Below, piece by piece: positions 41,922 to 52,125 of a DNA stretch of 64,000 bases. The stretch is from Desulfuromonadales bacterium (GTDB lineage Bacteria > Desulfobacterota > Desulfuromonadia > Desulfuromonadales > BM103), in contig JAQYVY010000014.1 of the NCBI GenBank assembly GCA_030145195.1, positions 1-64,000 of the forward strand, read 5' to 3'. The notes below the pieces were generated by a model. It had not been told where the DNA came from and did no database searches. It was given only the letters and a program-made list of their open reading frames with translations. A program made the position numbers and the translations under genes. How positions within the stretch are numbered: position 1 is the stretch's first letter; the number at the start of each line of letters is the position of its first letter.

Positions 41922-42657
41922 TAAAAATTGCCCGGCCCTCTTTATTTCTGGCACCGATACCGGGATTGGCAAAACGATTGTCACCGCTGCTCTGGCACGA
42001 CACTTTTCGCTCAAGGGCCTAAAAGTCGGGGTCATGAAACCGATAGAGACCGGAGTCGCCGACCCTGAACAGCTTGGCAACGATGCGACCCTGCTGCGTT
42101 GGGCTGCCGAAAGCAGTGATCCTGACGAGCAAATCTCACCCTATCGCTACCCCCTCCCCCTGGCACCCTGTCAGGCGGCTGATCTTGCCGGACGCCAGAT
42201 CGACGTCGACGAGATCATCACTGCCTACAATAAACTCCGGCAAGACAAGGAGCTCGTTCTGATCGAAGGGGCTGGTGGCTTGATGGTGCCGATTCGAGGC
42301 GGTTTTCTCATGGCAGACCTGGTCGGCAAGCTTCAACTGCCGCTCTTGATCGTAACCCACCCACGACTGGGCACCCTCAACCACACGCTATTGACAACCT
42401 TCACAGCCCAGGCTATGGGTCTTTCAACTGCAGGCGTTATCATCAACAAGATGCCAGAGAAACCGGATCAGGCGGAAAAGTCAGCACCCCACCTACTCGC
42501 ATCTCTGGCCTCGGCTGATGTCCTCAGCGTTTTCCCTGAAGTCGAGGGCACTGACCAACAAAAAGTCGTGCAGCTGGCTAACATTATCGAGCAACATCCC
42601 GCCTATCGCTGGCTGGTTAGCGCCATGGGCCTGGTTGATCACCCGGCGCTCAGATGA
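41911..42657 (+). CDS. bioD: Dethiobiotin synthetase
   Basis: This ATP-dependent enzyme closes the ureido ring from 7,8-diaminopelargonic acid and CO2 in the step before BioB. The 248-aa product has the P-loop ISGTDTGIGKTIVTAALA, VGVMKPIETGV, LIEGAGGLMVPI and VIINKMPE, all typical. It is slightly longer than E. coli BioD. It starts within the last codons of bioB, giving translational coupling, and ends before a strong hairpin. Confidence 0.95.
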   Translation: MLADKNCPALFISGTDTGIGKTIVTAALARHFSLKGLKVGVMKPIETGVADPEQLGNDATLLRWAAESSDPDEQISPYRYPLPLAPCQAADLAGRQIDVDEIITAYNKLRQDKELVLIEGAGGLMVPIRGGFLMADLVGKLQLPLLIVTHPRLGTLNHTLLTTFTAQAMGLSTAGVIINKMPEKPDQAEKSAPHLLASLASADVLSVFPEVEGTDQQKVVQLANIIEQHPAYRWLVSAMGLVDHPALR

Positions 42658-42708
42658 CCCAAACAGAGTCAACGTCTTGCAGCCGACTCATGTCACTGCC
42701 TTCGTTAT

Positions 42709-42747
42709 CAAAAAAAACGGGGTGGCTCTATTAAAAGAGCCACCCCG
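42709..42747 (-). terminator. Terminator between convergent bioD and prc
   Basis: Stem GGGGTGGCTC / GAGCCACCCC with an eight-base loop is followed on the minus strand by eight T. It is a strong terminator for the protease gene; on the plus strand the same stem follows bioD but lacks a T-run. Confidence 0.88.
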
Positions 42748-42770
42748 GTCTAATCTCGTATACCCTTCGT

Positions 42771-44933
42771 TCAGCGGCCTTGCTTGACGACCTCGACCTC
42801 AGGAGTTATCAGGTCGGTTAGAATCGCCATCGATTCCTGAGTGTAAGCATCCTTTAGTACCGCCTCAATCAATTTCTGCTGATCATCCTTCTCTTCAGCC
42901 TCCGGTTCTTCAGCCTCGGAATTCTCGTCGGTAGACTCTTCCGCTTCGGCCAGGGAACCACTGCCATGGGGACTGTCCATTCCCTGGAAGTCAGCTCTTT
43001 CCTGGATGACTTTATCGATACGCAATGACTGCCGGGTATCTTTAATCCGCTCGCCCAGGACATCGGCAATGCGCTGTATTTCCTTGAAGTCTTCGCTGCT
43101 TTCAACCCTTAAGCGGCTATTTGAGTTCAGACGCGCATAATCCAGGGGCGTGGTCCAGTGTTTGTGATCTACCGCAGAGATGGTGTCCCAGGGCAAACTA
43201 TAATCGAGGTAACGCTCGCCAAACTTGTTGTTCTGGCCGCGATCCGGCAAGATAATATCAGGGACAACACCTCGATATTGGGTCGAATCGCCACTCACAC
43301 GATAGAATTTCTGGGTTGTGATTTTCAATGCTCCCAACGGCATATACTGGCGCATATTTCGAAGCGTCAGGCTCTTGTCCAGATCCATGACGACCTGCAC
43401 CGTACCCTTGCCATGGGTATGTGCGCTGCCAACAATAACCGCCCTCCCGTAATCCTGTAGTGCTCCGGCAACAATTTCCGAAGCCGACGCACTGAAGTGG
43501 TTGACCAAGACAACGACGGGACCGTGATAAGCGACCTGGGGATTATAATTGAAGAGCACCTCGGGTTTGGCATCTTGGCCGCTACGAACCTGAACGACAG
43601 GCCCCTTGCCCACAAACAACCCGGTGATGCCGACCGCGTCGGTTAAGGCTCCACCACCATTGTTACGCAAATCGAGGATCAGCCCCTGATGCTGCTGTTT
43701 ATCAAGCTCTTTCAGCGCGGCACGAACATCATCGGTTGAGTTGCGACCTTTGCCGCCATTGCGGGTCGTTTCAAAGTCGCGATAGAAGCTTGGCACTTTG
43801 ATATAACCAAAGCGTTTTCCCGACACGGGATCAACGACCAATGCTGACTTGACAAACGATTCCTCGATAATCACAACATCGCGTACAATCGGGATAACGA
43901 AAGGCGTGTGCCCCAGGCGTCTGATCGTCAAGCGCACCTCGGTCCCCTTGTTGCCTCGAATCAATGAGACCGCATCGCGAAGACGCATGTCAGTAATATC
44001 GACAGGCTCGTCCTCACTCTGGGCAACAGCAAGGATCACATCATCGGCTTGAAGTTGACCCTGTCGATCCGAAGCGCTGCCAGGGATAATTTTGACAATC
44101 TTGATATATCCGTCCTCTTCGCGCAGAGTTGCACCGATCCCTTCCAGAGAGCCGCGCATACTGATGTCGAAGTCTTCCTTCGACTGAGGAGGCATGTAAG
44201 TCGTATGCGGGTCAAATGCCCGTGAGAAGGCATTCAGGTAGCGATCGAAATGGTCGTTGAGGGTCTCTTTCTTCAGACGACTGAAATACTCAGAGTACTG
44301 TTTGCGTACCTTTTCTCGTGCTTCCACCTCCGCTTCTACCAGTTTTTCGGCCGTTGCTTTCAGCGGGTCATCAAAGCCAGCATCTTTGAGCAGGTTCAGG
44401 TAGCGATTCAAGGTACGATACTTGAGATCCAACCGCCAACGTTCAACCAGATTCGATTCCGTTTTGCAGAATTCGAGCTTTTCGGGGTCCGTTTCATAAT
44501 CTTCATCAACGCTGAAATCAAAAGGCCCGGCAAAAATTTTCTCAACAGCTTTCTCGGCCCTGGCAACGCTATTTTCGAGCAAACGGAAGGTAAACGGTGC
44601 AAGAACTACGCGGCCGCTCAAGATTTCATCATCAATGCGATCTTCAAAAACTGCTAACTGTTCCACTTCGGCAAACAACAGTAAACGCTTTTGATAATCA
44701 AGTTGCTTAATATAGAGATGGAAAGCCGCCTTGGAGAGTTCGTTGTCTATCTCCTTGCCACTGAAATGTGATTCGGTCTGGTGTCGCAGCACATAAGAGA
44801 GCAACCGGTTTCGGTTCTGATCGAACGCGTCAGTGATGGCGGCCTTCATTGCTGTCGGGCAAAGCAACAAGCCGACCAAAATCAACATCAAGCTTAAAAT
44901 GGCCGGGCGCAGCCAGGGTCTGTTTCTAAACAT
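42771..44933 (-). CDS. prc: C-terminal (tail-specific) processing protease, Prc-type
   Basis: This periplasmic S41 serine protease clears or matures proteins by their C-terminal ends. The frame opens at 45011; ATG at 44933 (MFRNRPWLRPAILSLMLILV) starts at the signal/anchor segment. The N-terminal region (about 40-220) is helical, as in E. coli Prc. A PDZ domain (about 220-310, GIGATLREEDGYIKIVKIIP) follows. The catalytic domain (about 330-560) has LILDLRNNGGGALTDAVGI, SASASEIVAGALQDYGRAVI with the Ser nucleophile and HTHGKGTVQ with the Lys. The C-terminal tail is acidic (AEESTDENSEAEEPEAEEK). Total about 720 aa. Confidence 0.92.
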   Translation of the reverse strand: MFRNRPWLRPAILSLMLILVGLLLCPTAMKAAITDAFDQNRNRLLSYVLRHQTESHFSGKEIDNELSKAAFHLYIKQLDYQKRLLLFAEVEQLAVFEDRIDDEILSGRVVLAPFTFRLLENSVARAEKAVEKIFAGPFDFSVDEDYETDPEKLEFCKTESNLVERWRLDLKYRTLNRYLNLLKDAGFDDPLKATAEKLVEAEVEAREKVRKQYSEYFSRLKKETLNDHFDRYLNAFSRAFDPHTTYMPPQSKEDFDISMRGSLEGIGATLREEDGYIKIVKIIPGSASDRQGQLQADDVILAVAQSEDEPVDITDMRLRDAVSLIRGNKGTEVRLTIRRLGHTPFVIPIVRDVVIIEESFVKSALVVDPVSGKRFGYIKVPSFYRDFETTRNGGKGRNSTDDVRAALKELDKQQHQGLILDLRNNGGGALTDAVGITGLFVGKGPVVQVRSGQDAKPEVLFNYNPQVAYHGPVVVLVNHFSASASEIVAGALQDYGRAVIVGSAHTHGKGTVQVVMDLDKSLTLRNMRQYMPLGALKITTQKFYRVSGDSTQYRGVVPDIILPDRGQNNKFGERYLDYSLPWDTISAVDHKHWTTPLDYARLNSNSRLRVESSEDFKEIQRIADVLGERIKDTRQSLRIDKVIQERADFQGMDSPHGSGSLAEAEESTDENSEAEEPEAEEKDDQQKLIEAVLKDAYTQESMAILTDLITPEVEVVKQGR

Positions 44934-45226
44934 TTTCGTTGTCAACTTTCTACCTTTATGTGCATGCTTTTTAAAATGAAGAGAGTCAATGGCCTGCACT
45001 CTCGAACTCAATCAGAATTCACGGATTCAGACATTATCCTGCGTAATGGGGGAGAGCCATAAGCTTAAATCGTACTTTCTCAATGTACCCCAAAGCGATG
45101 GCCCATGGCAATCGAATGTAAAATTTATCATGACACTCCTCACCAAAGCGCCAAGTTTCTTGACAAAGCTCATGCGACGCGTTATCAAAACTTAAATCTC
45201 ATAAAGAATCAACTTAGATCGGACCT

Positions 45227-45670
45227 ATGAATAAAGCGCAAGAAGGTGACACCGTCACCGTCACATTACAGGGGTTATTGGAAGACGGCAGCGTCTTTAA
45301 TTCCTCTGATGAGAACGCCCCGCTCACCTTCGTGCTCGGTGAAAATGAAGTTCTGCTCGGCCTCGAACTGGCAATCATTGGCATGGAGATCGGCGACCAG
45401 AAAACCATCACTCTCCCCCCGGAACAGGGCTACGGCGTTCGCCAACCCAAGCTGGTGGAAGAGGTCAACATCGACACCCTACCCAAAGGGCTCGACCTGA
45501 GCATCGGCAATCAGCTTGAAGTCACGACTGAGAGTGGAACCGTATTTCAACTCTTCATTGTTAAGCGCAAAGACCAGACCATCGTTCTTGATGCAAACCA
45601 CCCGCTCGCCGGACGCTCTCTGACATTTCGTATCGAGCTGGTGTCCATGGATCGACCGACCATCAATTGA
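45227..45670 (+). CDS. FKBP-type peptidyl-prolyl isomerase, SlyD-like, copy 1
   Basis: This 147-aa FKBP catalyses Xaa-Pro isomerisation and acts as a folding chaperone. Typical segments are GDTVTVTLQGLLEDGSVFNS, PLTFVLGENEVLLGLELAII, GMEIGDQKTITLPPEQGYG and ANHPLAGRSLTFRIELV. The insert-in-flap domain (about 72-125) is present. The His-rich metal-binding tail of E. coli SlyD is absent. It stands alone on the plus strand, 90 bases before a 62-aa gene that may share its transcript. A second SlyD-like gene lies at 52750-53178. Confidence 0.9.
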   Translation: MNKAQEGDTVTVTLQGLLEDGSVFNSSDENAPLTFVLGENEVLLGLELAIIGMEIGDQKTITLPPEQGYGVRQPKLVEEVNIDTLPKGLDLSIGNQLEVTTESGTVFQLFIVKRKDQTIVLDANHPLAGRSLTFRIELVSMDRPTIN

Positions 45671-45760
45671 AGATTGTCGGAGCCGGGAGCTTTGCTTTTG
45701 TGTTTATTCTGCAGACAATGTGATACAATGTAGCACTACAAAGCATAAGGAGCATTTGCC

Positions 45761-45949
45761 ATGATGATCAGAATTATGTACAGCGACGGAAATTTTGACA
45801 TGGTCAGGCCGAACATGCTTGATGACCTGCTGGAAAAGCAGAAGGTAACAAGTTTCAAGAGGTCTAGCGGCTGGGCTGTGGTCGGTCGTGATCAGATCCG
45901 AAGCAAGGGCGGATCACATTACCGCGGCAGCGAAAAACGGATGACTTAG
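45761..45949 (+). CDS. Small conserved-type protein, 62 aa
   Basis: An AAGGAG lies nine bases before the ATG. The product starts MMIRIMYSDGNFDMVRPNML and has SSGWAVVGRDQIR with a charged end (YRGSEKRM). It resembles a family of very small Geobacter-type proteins often labelled after GSU3473; this is from memory and tentative. No signal, membrane segment or catalytic motif. It looks like a compact beta-rich domain. Followed by a probable terminator. Confidence 0.7.
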   Translation: MMIRIMYSDGNFDMVRPNMLDDLLEKQKVTSFKRSSGWAVVGRDQIRSKGGSHYRGSEKRMT

Positions 45950-45999
45950 GTCACTCTATCAGCGACTAGACGCTCGTTCAAACGGCTCTACCGACACGG

Positions 46000-46041
46000 C
46001 GACACGACGATTTCAACGGAGTGTCGTGTTGTGTCTTTTTG
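46000..46041 (+). terminator. Probable terminator after the 62-aa gene
   Basis: Arms GACACGAC / GTCGTGTTGTGTC (near GACACGACG pairing) are followed by TTTTTG on the plus strand, about 50 bases after the 62-aa gene stop and just before the convergent addA stop at 46059. Confidence 0.6.
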
Positions 46042-46058
46042 TATCAATGGCCCGACAC

Positions 46059-49000
46059 CTACGCCTGACCAGGCGAATTCATCTCCAGCCAGCCATCAAC
46101 CATCGGAAAATAGATTGCCGCACGAATTTCACGGTTCGGTTCGAGTTGTTGAAAAAGAGTGTGGTACGTCTGCAGCTGCCCTTGGTAGCGAGTCAACTCC
46201 CGCAGCATAAACGCGTCCGGATCCTCGCCGTGACCAGGCTGACTGGTTTTATAGTCAACAACCCAGCGAAGACCCTGTTCATCAATAAAAGTACGATCAA
46301 CAACAGCATGCATCAGCTTATTGTCGATCAAACCATTTAAGCCAAGCTCACAAGACGCTACGGCACGTGACTGCAACAACCAGCGACCTCTTTCGCTTTC
46401 GAGCGAGTTCACCAAACATTGCAAAGCTTTATCGACACACACCTTAAGCCGACTCGTGGGAATCCCGTGACTGCACAATTCCGTCTCAAGAGCTTTGGTG
46501 GAATTCGCCAAGGCTGTCTTGGACCAGAGCTCTAAACCATCGCCAGCAATCCGTTCCAGCCAGGCATGAACCAAGACGCCAACAACGCGACCTGTTTCAG
46601 CAGACCGGTTTTCAATTGCCTCCATTTTGTCGTGTCCACCACTAGAAGCTTGTGTGAACTCCTGCACGGGGGCAGATCGTCGTTGCGGAACGGCTGGAGC
46701 AGACCAGGCAAGCGGCAGACGTTTGAAATCAAGCTTGCGATCAAGCAACGGTCTGTCGGCAGTCTCTTCCGCTAGTGAAGAAATAAAATCAAGCTCCAGC
46801 GACGGCCAGACCATCTCCAGCAATGAACCTGATGCGGGCGCGGGCGCTTGGTCGCGCCCTGGCTTTAAGTGGCCCAGCAGGTGAAGTTTTGTCTTGGCTC
46901 GGGTCACCGCAACGTACAAAAGCCGTAACGATTCCAAGGTCTCTTTATCGGTCAGAATCGAACCGATGGCCTGATACGTCGGCTCTGGAAGAGCTTCGGC
47001 GATCGGTGGGATCGGTGCCAGGAGCAGTTCGTAGTCGGGGTGTTCCAACCAACGCAACAGGGGGCGCTCTTGCGCACGTACACTGCGACCAAGCCCAGGC
47101 AGAATGACCGTATCAAATTCAAGCCCCTTGGCTTTATGTATGGTCATAACTTGCAGCTCTGGACCCGCCAGGGGGTCAGGTGCGGCGAAGAGCTTGCCGA
47201 GCTGTTCTTCAAGAGCTTCCAATCGCTCCAGGTCGCCCCCCTCGTCCAGTGCATCAAGCAGCATAAACACCTGTTCGGCATCGGCTAGATCCGTCTCATC
47301 AATGCAGGCGGGTCCGTGCAGGGCAAGCCAGGTGGTTTCAACCAATCGTCGTAGGGGCAAACGCCCGCGCTGCGTTATGGCTCGCTCAAAGATGGGCTGC
47401 AAACGCTGTAACCGCTCATGGCCATCGACCGAGATGGTATCGAACATTTCCGTTTGCTCGTGCGGACGGGTCAATAGCTGCCAAAGAGTAGAGCGGGCAT
47501 CGTTATCGCAGAGCGTGGCAAGATCATTGAGGGTCAAGCCACACCAGGGTGCTCGCAGTACGGCGAGCCAGGCCACCCGATCGGCCGGATGCAATAAAGC
47601 GCGGGTCAGTGCCAGAAGATCCTGAGCCACCTGACGTCTGGCCAGAGGATCAACATCTTGAGCTTGAAACCGAAGACCGGCCTGTTTGAAGCATTGCACG
47701 ATCATTCGCAGATGATTACGTGACCGGACCAAAACGGCGATGGTCCCGGCCGGGTCGACCTGACGCGCCTGTCGCACCAACTTTAGTACGACCGCGGCTT
47801 CGGACTCATCGTGCCTTTCGATAAAACCGTGGCAACTGACTGCAACGCCTGTTTGCTCCGGCTTAATCGACACCGCTGGAGCAAAGCAAACGGCTCCACG
47901 CACCGCGTCTTCCTCCGTGGGGAAGATATCGCCAAAGGATTGATTCACCCATGCAACCAGGTTGGCCTGAGAGCGAAAATTTGCCCGAAGTACAATCTTT
48001 TCAAGTTGGAGGCCAGAAAGCCCGCGTTCACAAACCCGCAGGTACAAGCCAACATCGGCTTCGCGAAAGCGATAAATAGACTGCATGGGATCGCCGACGA
48101 TAAAGAGGCTGCGGCCATCACCAGGCTCCCAACCGGAGGTCAGTAGCTGCAACAGGTCATACTGGGCATACGAAGTATCCTGAAACTCATCAACCAGGAT
48201 GTGACGCAGACGACTGTCAAGTTGCAGCAGCAGCTCTTCGGGAGCACCGGCCTGGCCAAGGGCAGCGTGCGCCGCACCGGCAATTTCCATAAAATCGACT
48301 TGTCCACGAGCGCGAAAGACGTCCTGCAATTCAACCACGGCAAGAGGCAAAAGCTCGATCAGGGCCTTGAGCGTCTCCCACTGGTCGGATGAATATTTGG
48401 TTTTTGGCAGGGCGCGCAGTGCGGCCAGGGCAGCGACGACAGGCTGGCGCTGTTGCAACAGTTCGAGGAGGTCAAGCATTCGGGACTTCATCTCGACCGC
48501 CGAAGAAGCTTTGTCGGCAGGGAACCCAACGCGTTTGTCGACACTTTTGCGCAACGACCCAGCGTGAGTCAGTGTCAGGTGAGCCAGAGCCAGCCACGGG
48601 TCCAGTCCTTCACCCCGAGGGGGCAGATCACCCTGAAGCAGAGGCAAAAGCTGATGCACGGGCTTCTCGACAGAGAGACACTTGGCCGCATAGGAACCAA
48701 GCTCAAACAATTCGCAACCCAACGCATCCCCCATAACATCATGAACTCGGCAAAGAGCAGTCGAGACATAAGCGCTCAATCCGGATTCGAGGAGCTGACG
48801 GGCAGCGTCGGTCCTTTGCGCCATGAGATGTCGTAACCATTGATCCCGTTTGCCGAGCATATTGACCAACATGTCACGCAACAGGGTCATCCGGTTATCC
48901 AGATGTCGCAGCAACCGTTCGATGGACTCCTGCCCTGCTCCACCCCGGTCAACGCGCGCGATCAAGCGTTCGGCAGCCAGGCGGTAGAGTTCAGAGGGGT

Positions 49001-49448
49001 CGTTAGTAACCTGTGGCTGGTCGCCGAAACGGGCCAACCATGGCATTCTGCGGGTCAGGAAGGCGCAGAGGCTGTCTATGGTCATCAGTTGCAGACGTGA
49101 GGGGTTTTCCCGTAAGCCCCAGCCCTGCTTCTGGTCACGAGCCAACACCGAACGAGCCCGCTGCCAGGTTTCGTAGGCATGGAGTTGTTCAGGCGGAAGG
49201 TCGTTTTCGGCACGTTCTAAAGCTTCAAGCAAACGCACGCGCATTTCACCAGCGGCCTTGCGGGTAAAAGTGATGGCCAGAATTTCCTCAGGGGTCTCGG
49301 CAACCGCCAGCAAGGCAAGAATACGCTGAATCAGGAGCTCCGTTTTGCCAGAACCAGCCGGGGCCTGTACAATACAGGAGCGGTTGATATCAACCGCTTT
49401 TTGTCGTTCATCCCAATCAATGGGTCGGTTTGCTGGCTGCTCAAGCAT
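46059..49448 (-). CDS. addA: UvrD-type helicase-nuclease, AddA/RecB-like
   Basis: This 1129-aa DNA-repair helicase has Walker A IVQAPAGSGKTELLIQRILA (28-47), ITFTRKAAGEMRVR, Walker B HILVDEFQDTSYAQYDLL (about 410-428), VMTIHKAKGLEFDTVILPGL and RLLYVAVTRAKTKLHLLG. A C-terminal RecB-type nuclease has RWVVDYKTSQPG, the D-x-K/T motif. With its partner it unwinds and trims double-strand ends for recombination, and it can destroy unprotected phage DNA. It overlaps the preceding nuclease gene by eight bases. AddA and RecB are not fully separable without a tree; the AddB-type partner favours AddAB-like. Confidence 0.85.
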   Translation of the reverse strand: MLEQPANRPIDWDERQKAVDINRSCIVQAPAGSGKTELLIQRILALLAVAETPEEILAITFTRKAAGEMRVRLLEALERAENDLPPEQLHAYETWQRARSVLARDQKQGWGLRENPSRLQLMTIDSLCAFLTRRMPWLARFGDQPQVTNDPSELYRLAAERLIARVDRGGAGQESIERLLRHLDNRMTLLRDMLVNMLGKRDQWLRHLMAQRTDAARQLLESGLSAYVSTALCRVHDVMGDALGCELFELGSYAAKCLSVEKPVHQLLPLLQGDLPPRGEGLDPWLALAHLTLTHAGSLRKSVDKRVGFPADKASSAVEMKSRMLDLLELLQQRQPVVAALAALRALPKTKYSSDQWETLKALIELLPLAVVELQDVFRARGQVDFMEIAGAAHAALGQAGAPEELLLQLDSRLRHILVDEFQDTSYAQYDLLQLLTSGWEPGDGRSLFIVGDPMQSIYRFREADVGLYLRVCERGLSGLQLEKIVLRANFRSQANLVAWVNQSFGDIFPTEEDAVRGAVCFAPAVSIKPEQTGVAVSCHGFIERHDESEAAVVLKLVRQARQVDPAGTIAVLVRSRNHLRMIVQCFKQAGLRFQAQDVDPLARRQVAQDLLALTRALLHPADRVAWLAVLRAPWCGLTLNDLATLCDNDARSTLWQLLTRPHEQTEMFDTISVDGHERLQRLQPIFERAITQRGRLPLRRLVETTWLALHGPACIDETDLADAEQVFMLLDALDEGGDLERLEALEEQLGKLFAAPDPLAGPELQVMTIHKAKGLEFDTVILPGLGRSVRAQERPLLRWLEHPDYELLLAPIPPIAEALPEPTYQAIGSILTDKETLESLRLLYVAVTRAKTKLHLLGHLKPGRDQAPAPASGSLLEMVWPSLELDFISSLAEETADRPLLDRKLDFKRLPLAWSAPAVPQRRSAPVQEFTQASSGGHDKMEAIENRSAETGRVVGVLVHAWLERIAGDGLELWSKTALANSTKALETELCSHGIPTSRLKVCVDKALQCLVNSLESERGRWLLQSRAVASCELGLNGLIDNKLMHAVVDRTFIDEQGLRWVVDYKTSQPGHGEDPDAFMLRELTRYQGQLQTYHTLFQQLEPNREIRAAIYFPMVDGWLEMNSPGQA

Positions 49449-52125
49449 GCTCGCCCTCTTTCAGAGTCATAATCTCCTCAACGTCCAGAATCCGGCAAAA
49501 AGAGGTTAAATCGCAATATTGGCAAGTCCGTTCTGGGTCGACGGGATCAACCGCCGCTTCGCCATCAGCAAAAGCGTTGCCCAAAAGCGGTAGCGCCTGA
49601 TCCCAATGGCTCAAAACGTCATCGAAGCTGGCCAGCCCCTTTTCCTCCATAAGAGCACCCAAAGTTCTCTGGCCTGCGCCAGGCCAACCAGAAGCATCCC
49701 GAGCCAGCCCGCGAAACCCACATTCTTTCTCTTTTGTTCGAACGGTGGCAAACATCACCGCGCCGACCTGATCTTTGCTTCGACCGAGACAATAGAGCGG
49801 CAACTGCGGTTCGGTGATCCGTTGCTCCAGCCACTGTGACGGATCAGGGCGACCGGTCTTGTAGTCGATAATCGCATCCTGATCATGGTCCAATGAATCG
49901 ATACGGTCGATTCGGGTACGAATAGTCAGTTTCCCGACCGCAACCTGGTGGTTGATCTCGGAAGCCTTAACCCGAAACGGTGGTCGCTTCTTTTCGAGCT
50001 CCAGCCATTGACGAGCGAGCCGGACCAAACGCTGCGATTCAATCCGGCGTTGCCGAGTCGGCAGGTCGCACCGCTGCTCTTTTTCAAACCGGCACAGCGC
50101 TTGCTCCGCAGCCTGTTCGAGCCGTTGCATCAAGCTTTGCTCATCTAAAGCCAATAAGGTTGACTGGTCTATCGTCATGTTCCAGAAGATCTCCAGCACC
50201 GTATGAGCCAGGGTGCCACGCGCCATATTATCAACTCCGATTTCCGGAGCATCGAGTCCCACGGCCCGCAGTCGATGATGAGCAAAGGCGCGAAACGGAC
50301 AGAGCGCCTGGTCTTTGATGATGCCAGTGCCACCGGTAAAAGACTTCTTCGAAATCAAGGGGTTGACACGACAATCATCAAGCGTTTTCAGAAGCGGCCG
50401 AGACAACCACATCTGCATGGATGGACTCTGCGATTCAGCCAACAACGGCTCCCCTTCGCTGATATCGGTGATAAACGGACTGGGCCGATGTTCACTGCCG
50501 TTAACCTGACGCGGCCAGCTTAAAACGATTTCCGGTGCTGCGAGAAACAGCCGCTCGGCGATTTGTGCCGCGAAGTGCCGCTCTCGCTCGGCATCAACGC
50601 GTTTCATTTTATACTGTCGCTGTACTGGCAGAGGAATAAAAGGATTGGGGCTCGGCGGTTGCGGTAATGCCGCATCGTGCAAACCGAGCACCCAGAGATA
50701 ATCAAAAGTCATGCCGCTCGCTTCAAGTTCGCCAAGCACCTGAATCGTGCAGTCGCTTCCTTCCGGCTGAAAATCCGCAGAAGAAACGAGTCGAGCAAAA
50801 ACTTTGAGTGCCTCGACGCGGTTCAAGGGTGCAGTCACACGGTCCAGGCTGGCAAGCTCGCCCAAGACGCCGTTGAAGTGCTGGATCGCCTGGTATTCGC
50901 GGCTCGACAGGACACGATCACCGGGCCAGCCAAGTTGTCGTAGCAGCTGGAGAAAAGACTCGGCCCATTCACTCGGCATTCGCTTTGCGTTATTTTGCAA
51001 TGCGTCTTGGAGCGTTGCTATGATTTTGGCAAACTGCAAGCCATCAGGATGAAACTTCTTTCCCAGGGTGTCGATTGTTTTCACGAGACGGTAGGATGAC
51101 CATTCGGCCAGACCGCAGCGACGCAGTTCACGGTCAGTCTGAGCTCTGGCGTCACGTTCAGCTGCGGCCGGTCCAACATAGGGCGAACGAAGCAACCAGC
51201 CGACTTCGTCGAGTGACAAAACCTTACCGACCCGCAACAGACGCAAGGCGGCGCAAACCGGACCTTCACGATCGAGTCGATGCCCCAAGGAAAGGTTGAA
51301 AACCGTTGGCACCTCATCGCCGTCAAGAACTGCAGACGGGTCGAGTTCAGTCGGAAAGATATTCTCGACCAGCGGCTGGTAAATCTCCATCTGCGGCGCA
51401 ACCACACCGATAGCAGCGGCCGGGTTCGTTTCGAGGATATGGTTTATCCACCGCGCACAGCGACGCACTTCATCAGCGGGGTCGTGAGCTGCAACCCGTT
51501 GTCGCTGCGCCTGCTGGAAAGGTGCGGGATGCCATGCGGTTACCACCGTGCCATGATCGGTCATAACCTGACACAGCTGGCGTACATCGGGGGTCATGTC
51601 ATCGAACCCGGCCATAATCACGTGCGTCGGTACCGGCACCCGTCCAGCAATGATTGCGGCAGCAATTAACCAGGGACGTTCAGCGCTGTCTTGCCAGCCA
51701 TGCTGCACCAACTGTTGCCGCCAAACACTTCGCCAGCGCAAAAAAGCCCGATGGTCTTCGGCCCCCTCAGACGCACGAAAATCTGCCGCATACTGAACCA
51801 ATAATTGATGGGCCTGGTAGGCACGTTGTGCCGTCGGCTTCACCTGCAGGAGATAATTACCGGTCTGCTCCAGATCTGCCTCGATGATCATCTCCCAAAC
51901 ACGTAAGCACTGAACCTTACTAAGGAAATCAGGCCGTTGCGAAAGCCGTTGCACCTGCCGGGCCAGCCACGCAGTCAGGCTCTGGATCTCCGGCCGCAAC
52001 CATGCGCTCAACCCACTTCCCTGCTGGGCAAGGTCGTATTGTCGAAGCAGATGCCGAGCCAGACGGTCATTCACGGTAAGAATAGTGTGGCCCTGACGGG
52101 CAGCATCAAAAATCAAATTATCCAC
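49441..52125 (-). CDS. addB: PD-(D/E)XK nuclease / DNA repair protein, AddB-like
   Basis: Partner of the AddA-like helicase, about 894 aa. It starts ILTVNDRLARHLLRQYDLA rather than with a strong P-loop, and continues with a PAAAIGVVAPQM-type helicase-like region. A C-terminal nuclease (about 660-890) has DAIIDYKTGRPDPSQWLEQR and a Cys cluster C-x2-C-x5-C (CQYCDLTSFC) that probably holds a 4Fe-4S, as in AddB. The open frame reaches 52188, but a GGGGAG lies nine bases before a GTG at 52125, which overlaps the VanZ gene end by eight bases. It fits the 'probable DNA repair protein' class better than Bacillus AddB. Confidence 0.8.
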   Translation of the reverse strand: MDNLIFDAARQGHTILTVNDRLARHLLRQYDLAQQGSGLSAWLRPEIQSLTAWLARQVQRLSQRPDFLSKVQCLRVWEMIIEADLEQTGNYLLQVKPTAQRAYQAHQLLVQYAADFRASEGAEDHRAFLRWRSVWRQQLVQHGWQDSAERPWLIAAAIIAGRVPVPTHVIMAGFDDMTPDVRQLCQVMTDHGTVVTAWHPAPFQQAQRQRVAAHDPADEVRRCARWINHILETNPAAAIGVVAPQMEIYQPLVENIFPTELDPSAVLDGDEVPTVFNLSLGHRLDREGPVCAALRLLRVGKVLSLDEVGWLLRSPYVGPAAAERDARAQTDRELRRCGLAEWSSYRLVKTIDTLGKKFHPDGLQFAKIIATLQDALQNNAKRMPSEWAESFLQLLRQLGWPGDRVLSSREYQAIQHFNGVLGELASLDRVTAPLNRVEALKVFARLVSSADFQPEGSDCTIQVLGELEASGMTFDYLWVLGLHDAALPQPPSPNPFIPLPVQRQYKMKRVDAERERHFAAQIAERLFLAAPEIVLSWPRQVNGSEHRPSPFITDISEGEPLLAESQSPSMQMWLSRPLLKTLDDCRVNPLISKKSFTGGTGIIKDQALCPFRAFAHHRLRAVGLDAPEIGVDNMARGTLAHTVLEIFWNMTIDQSTLLALDEQSLMQRLEQAAEQALCRFEKEQRCDLPTRQRRIESQRLVRLARQWLELEKKRPPFRVKASEINHQVAVGKLTIRTRIDRIDSLDHDQDAIIDYKTGRPDPSQWLEQRITEPQLPLYCLGRSKDQVGAVMFATVRTKEKECGFRGLARDASGWPGAGQRTLGALMEEKGLASFDDVLSHWDQALPLLGNAFADGEAAVDPVDPERTCQYCDLTSFCRILDVEEIMTLKEGEHA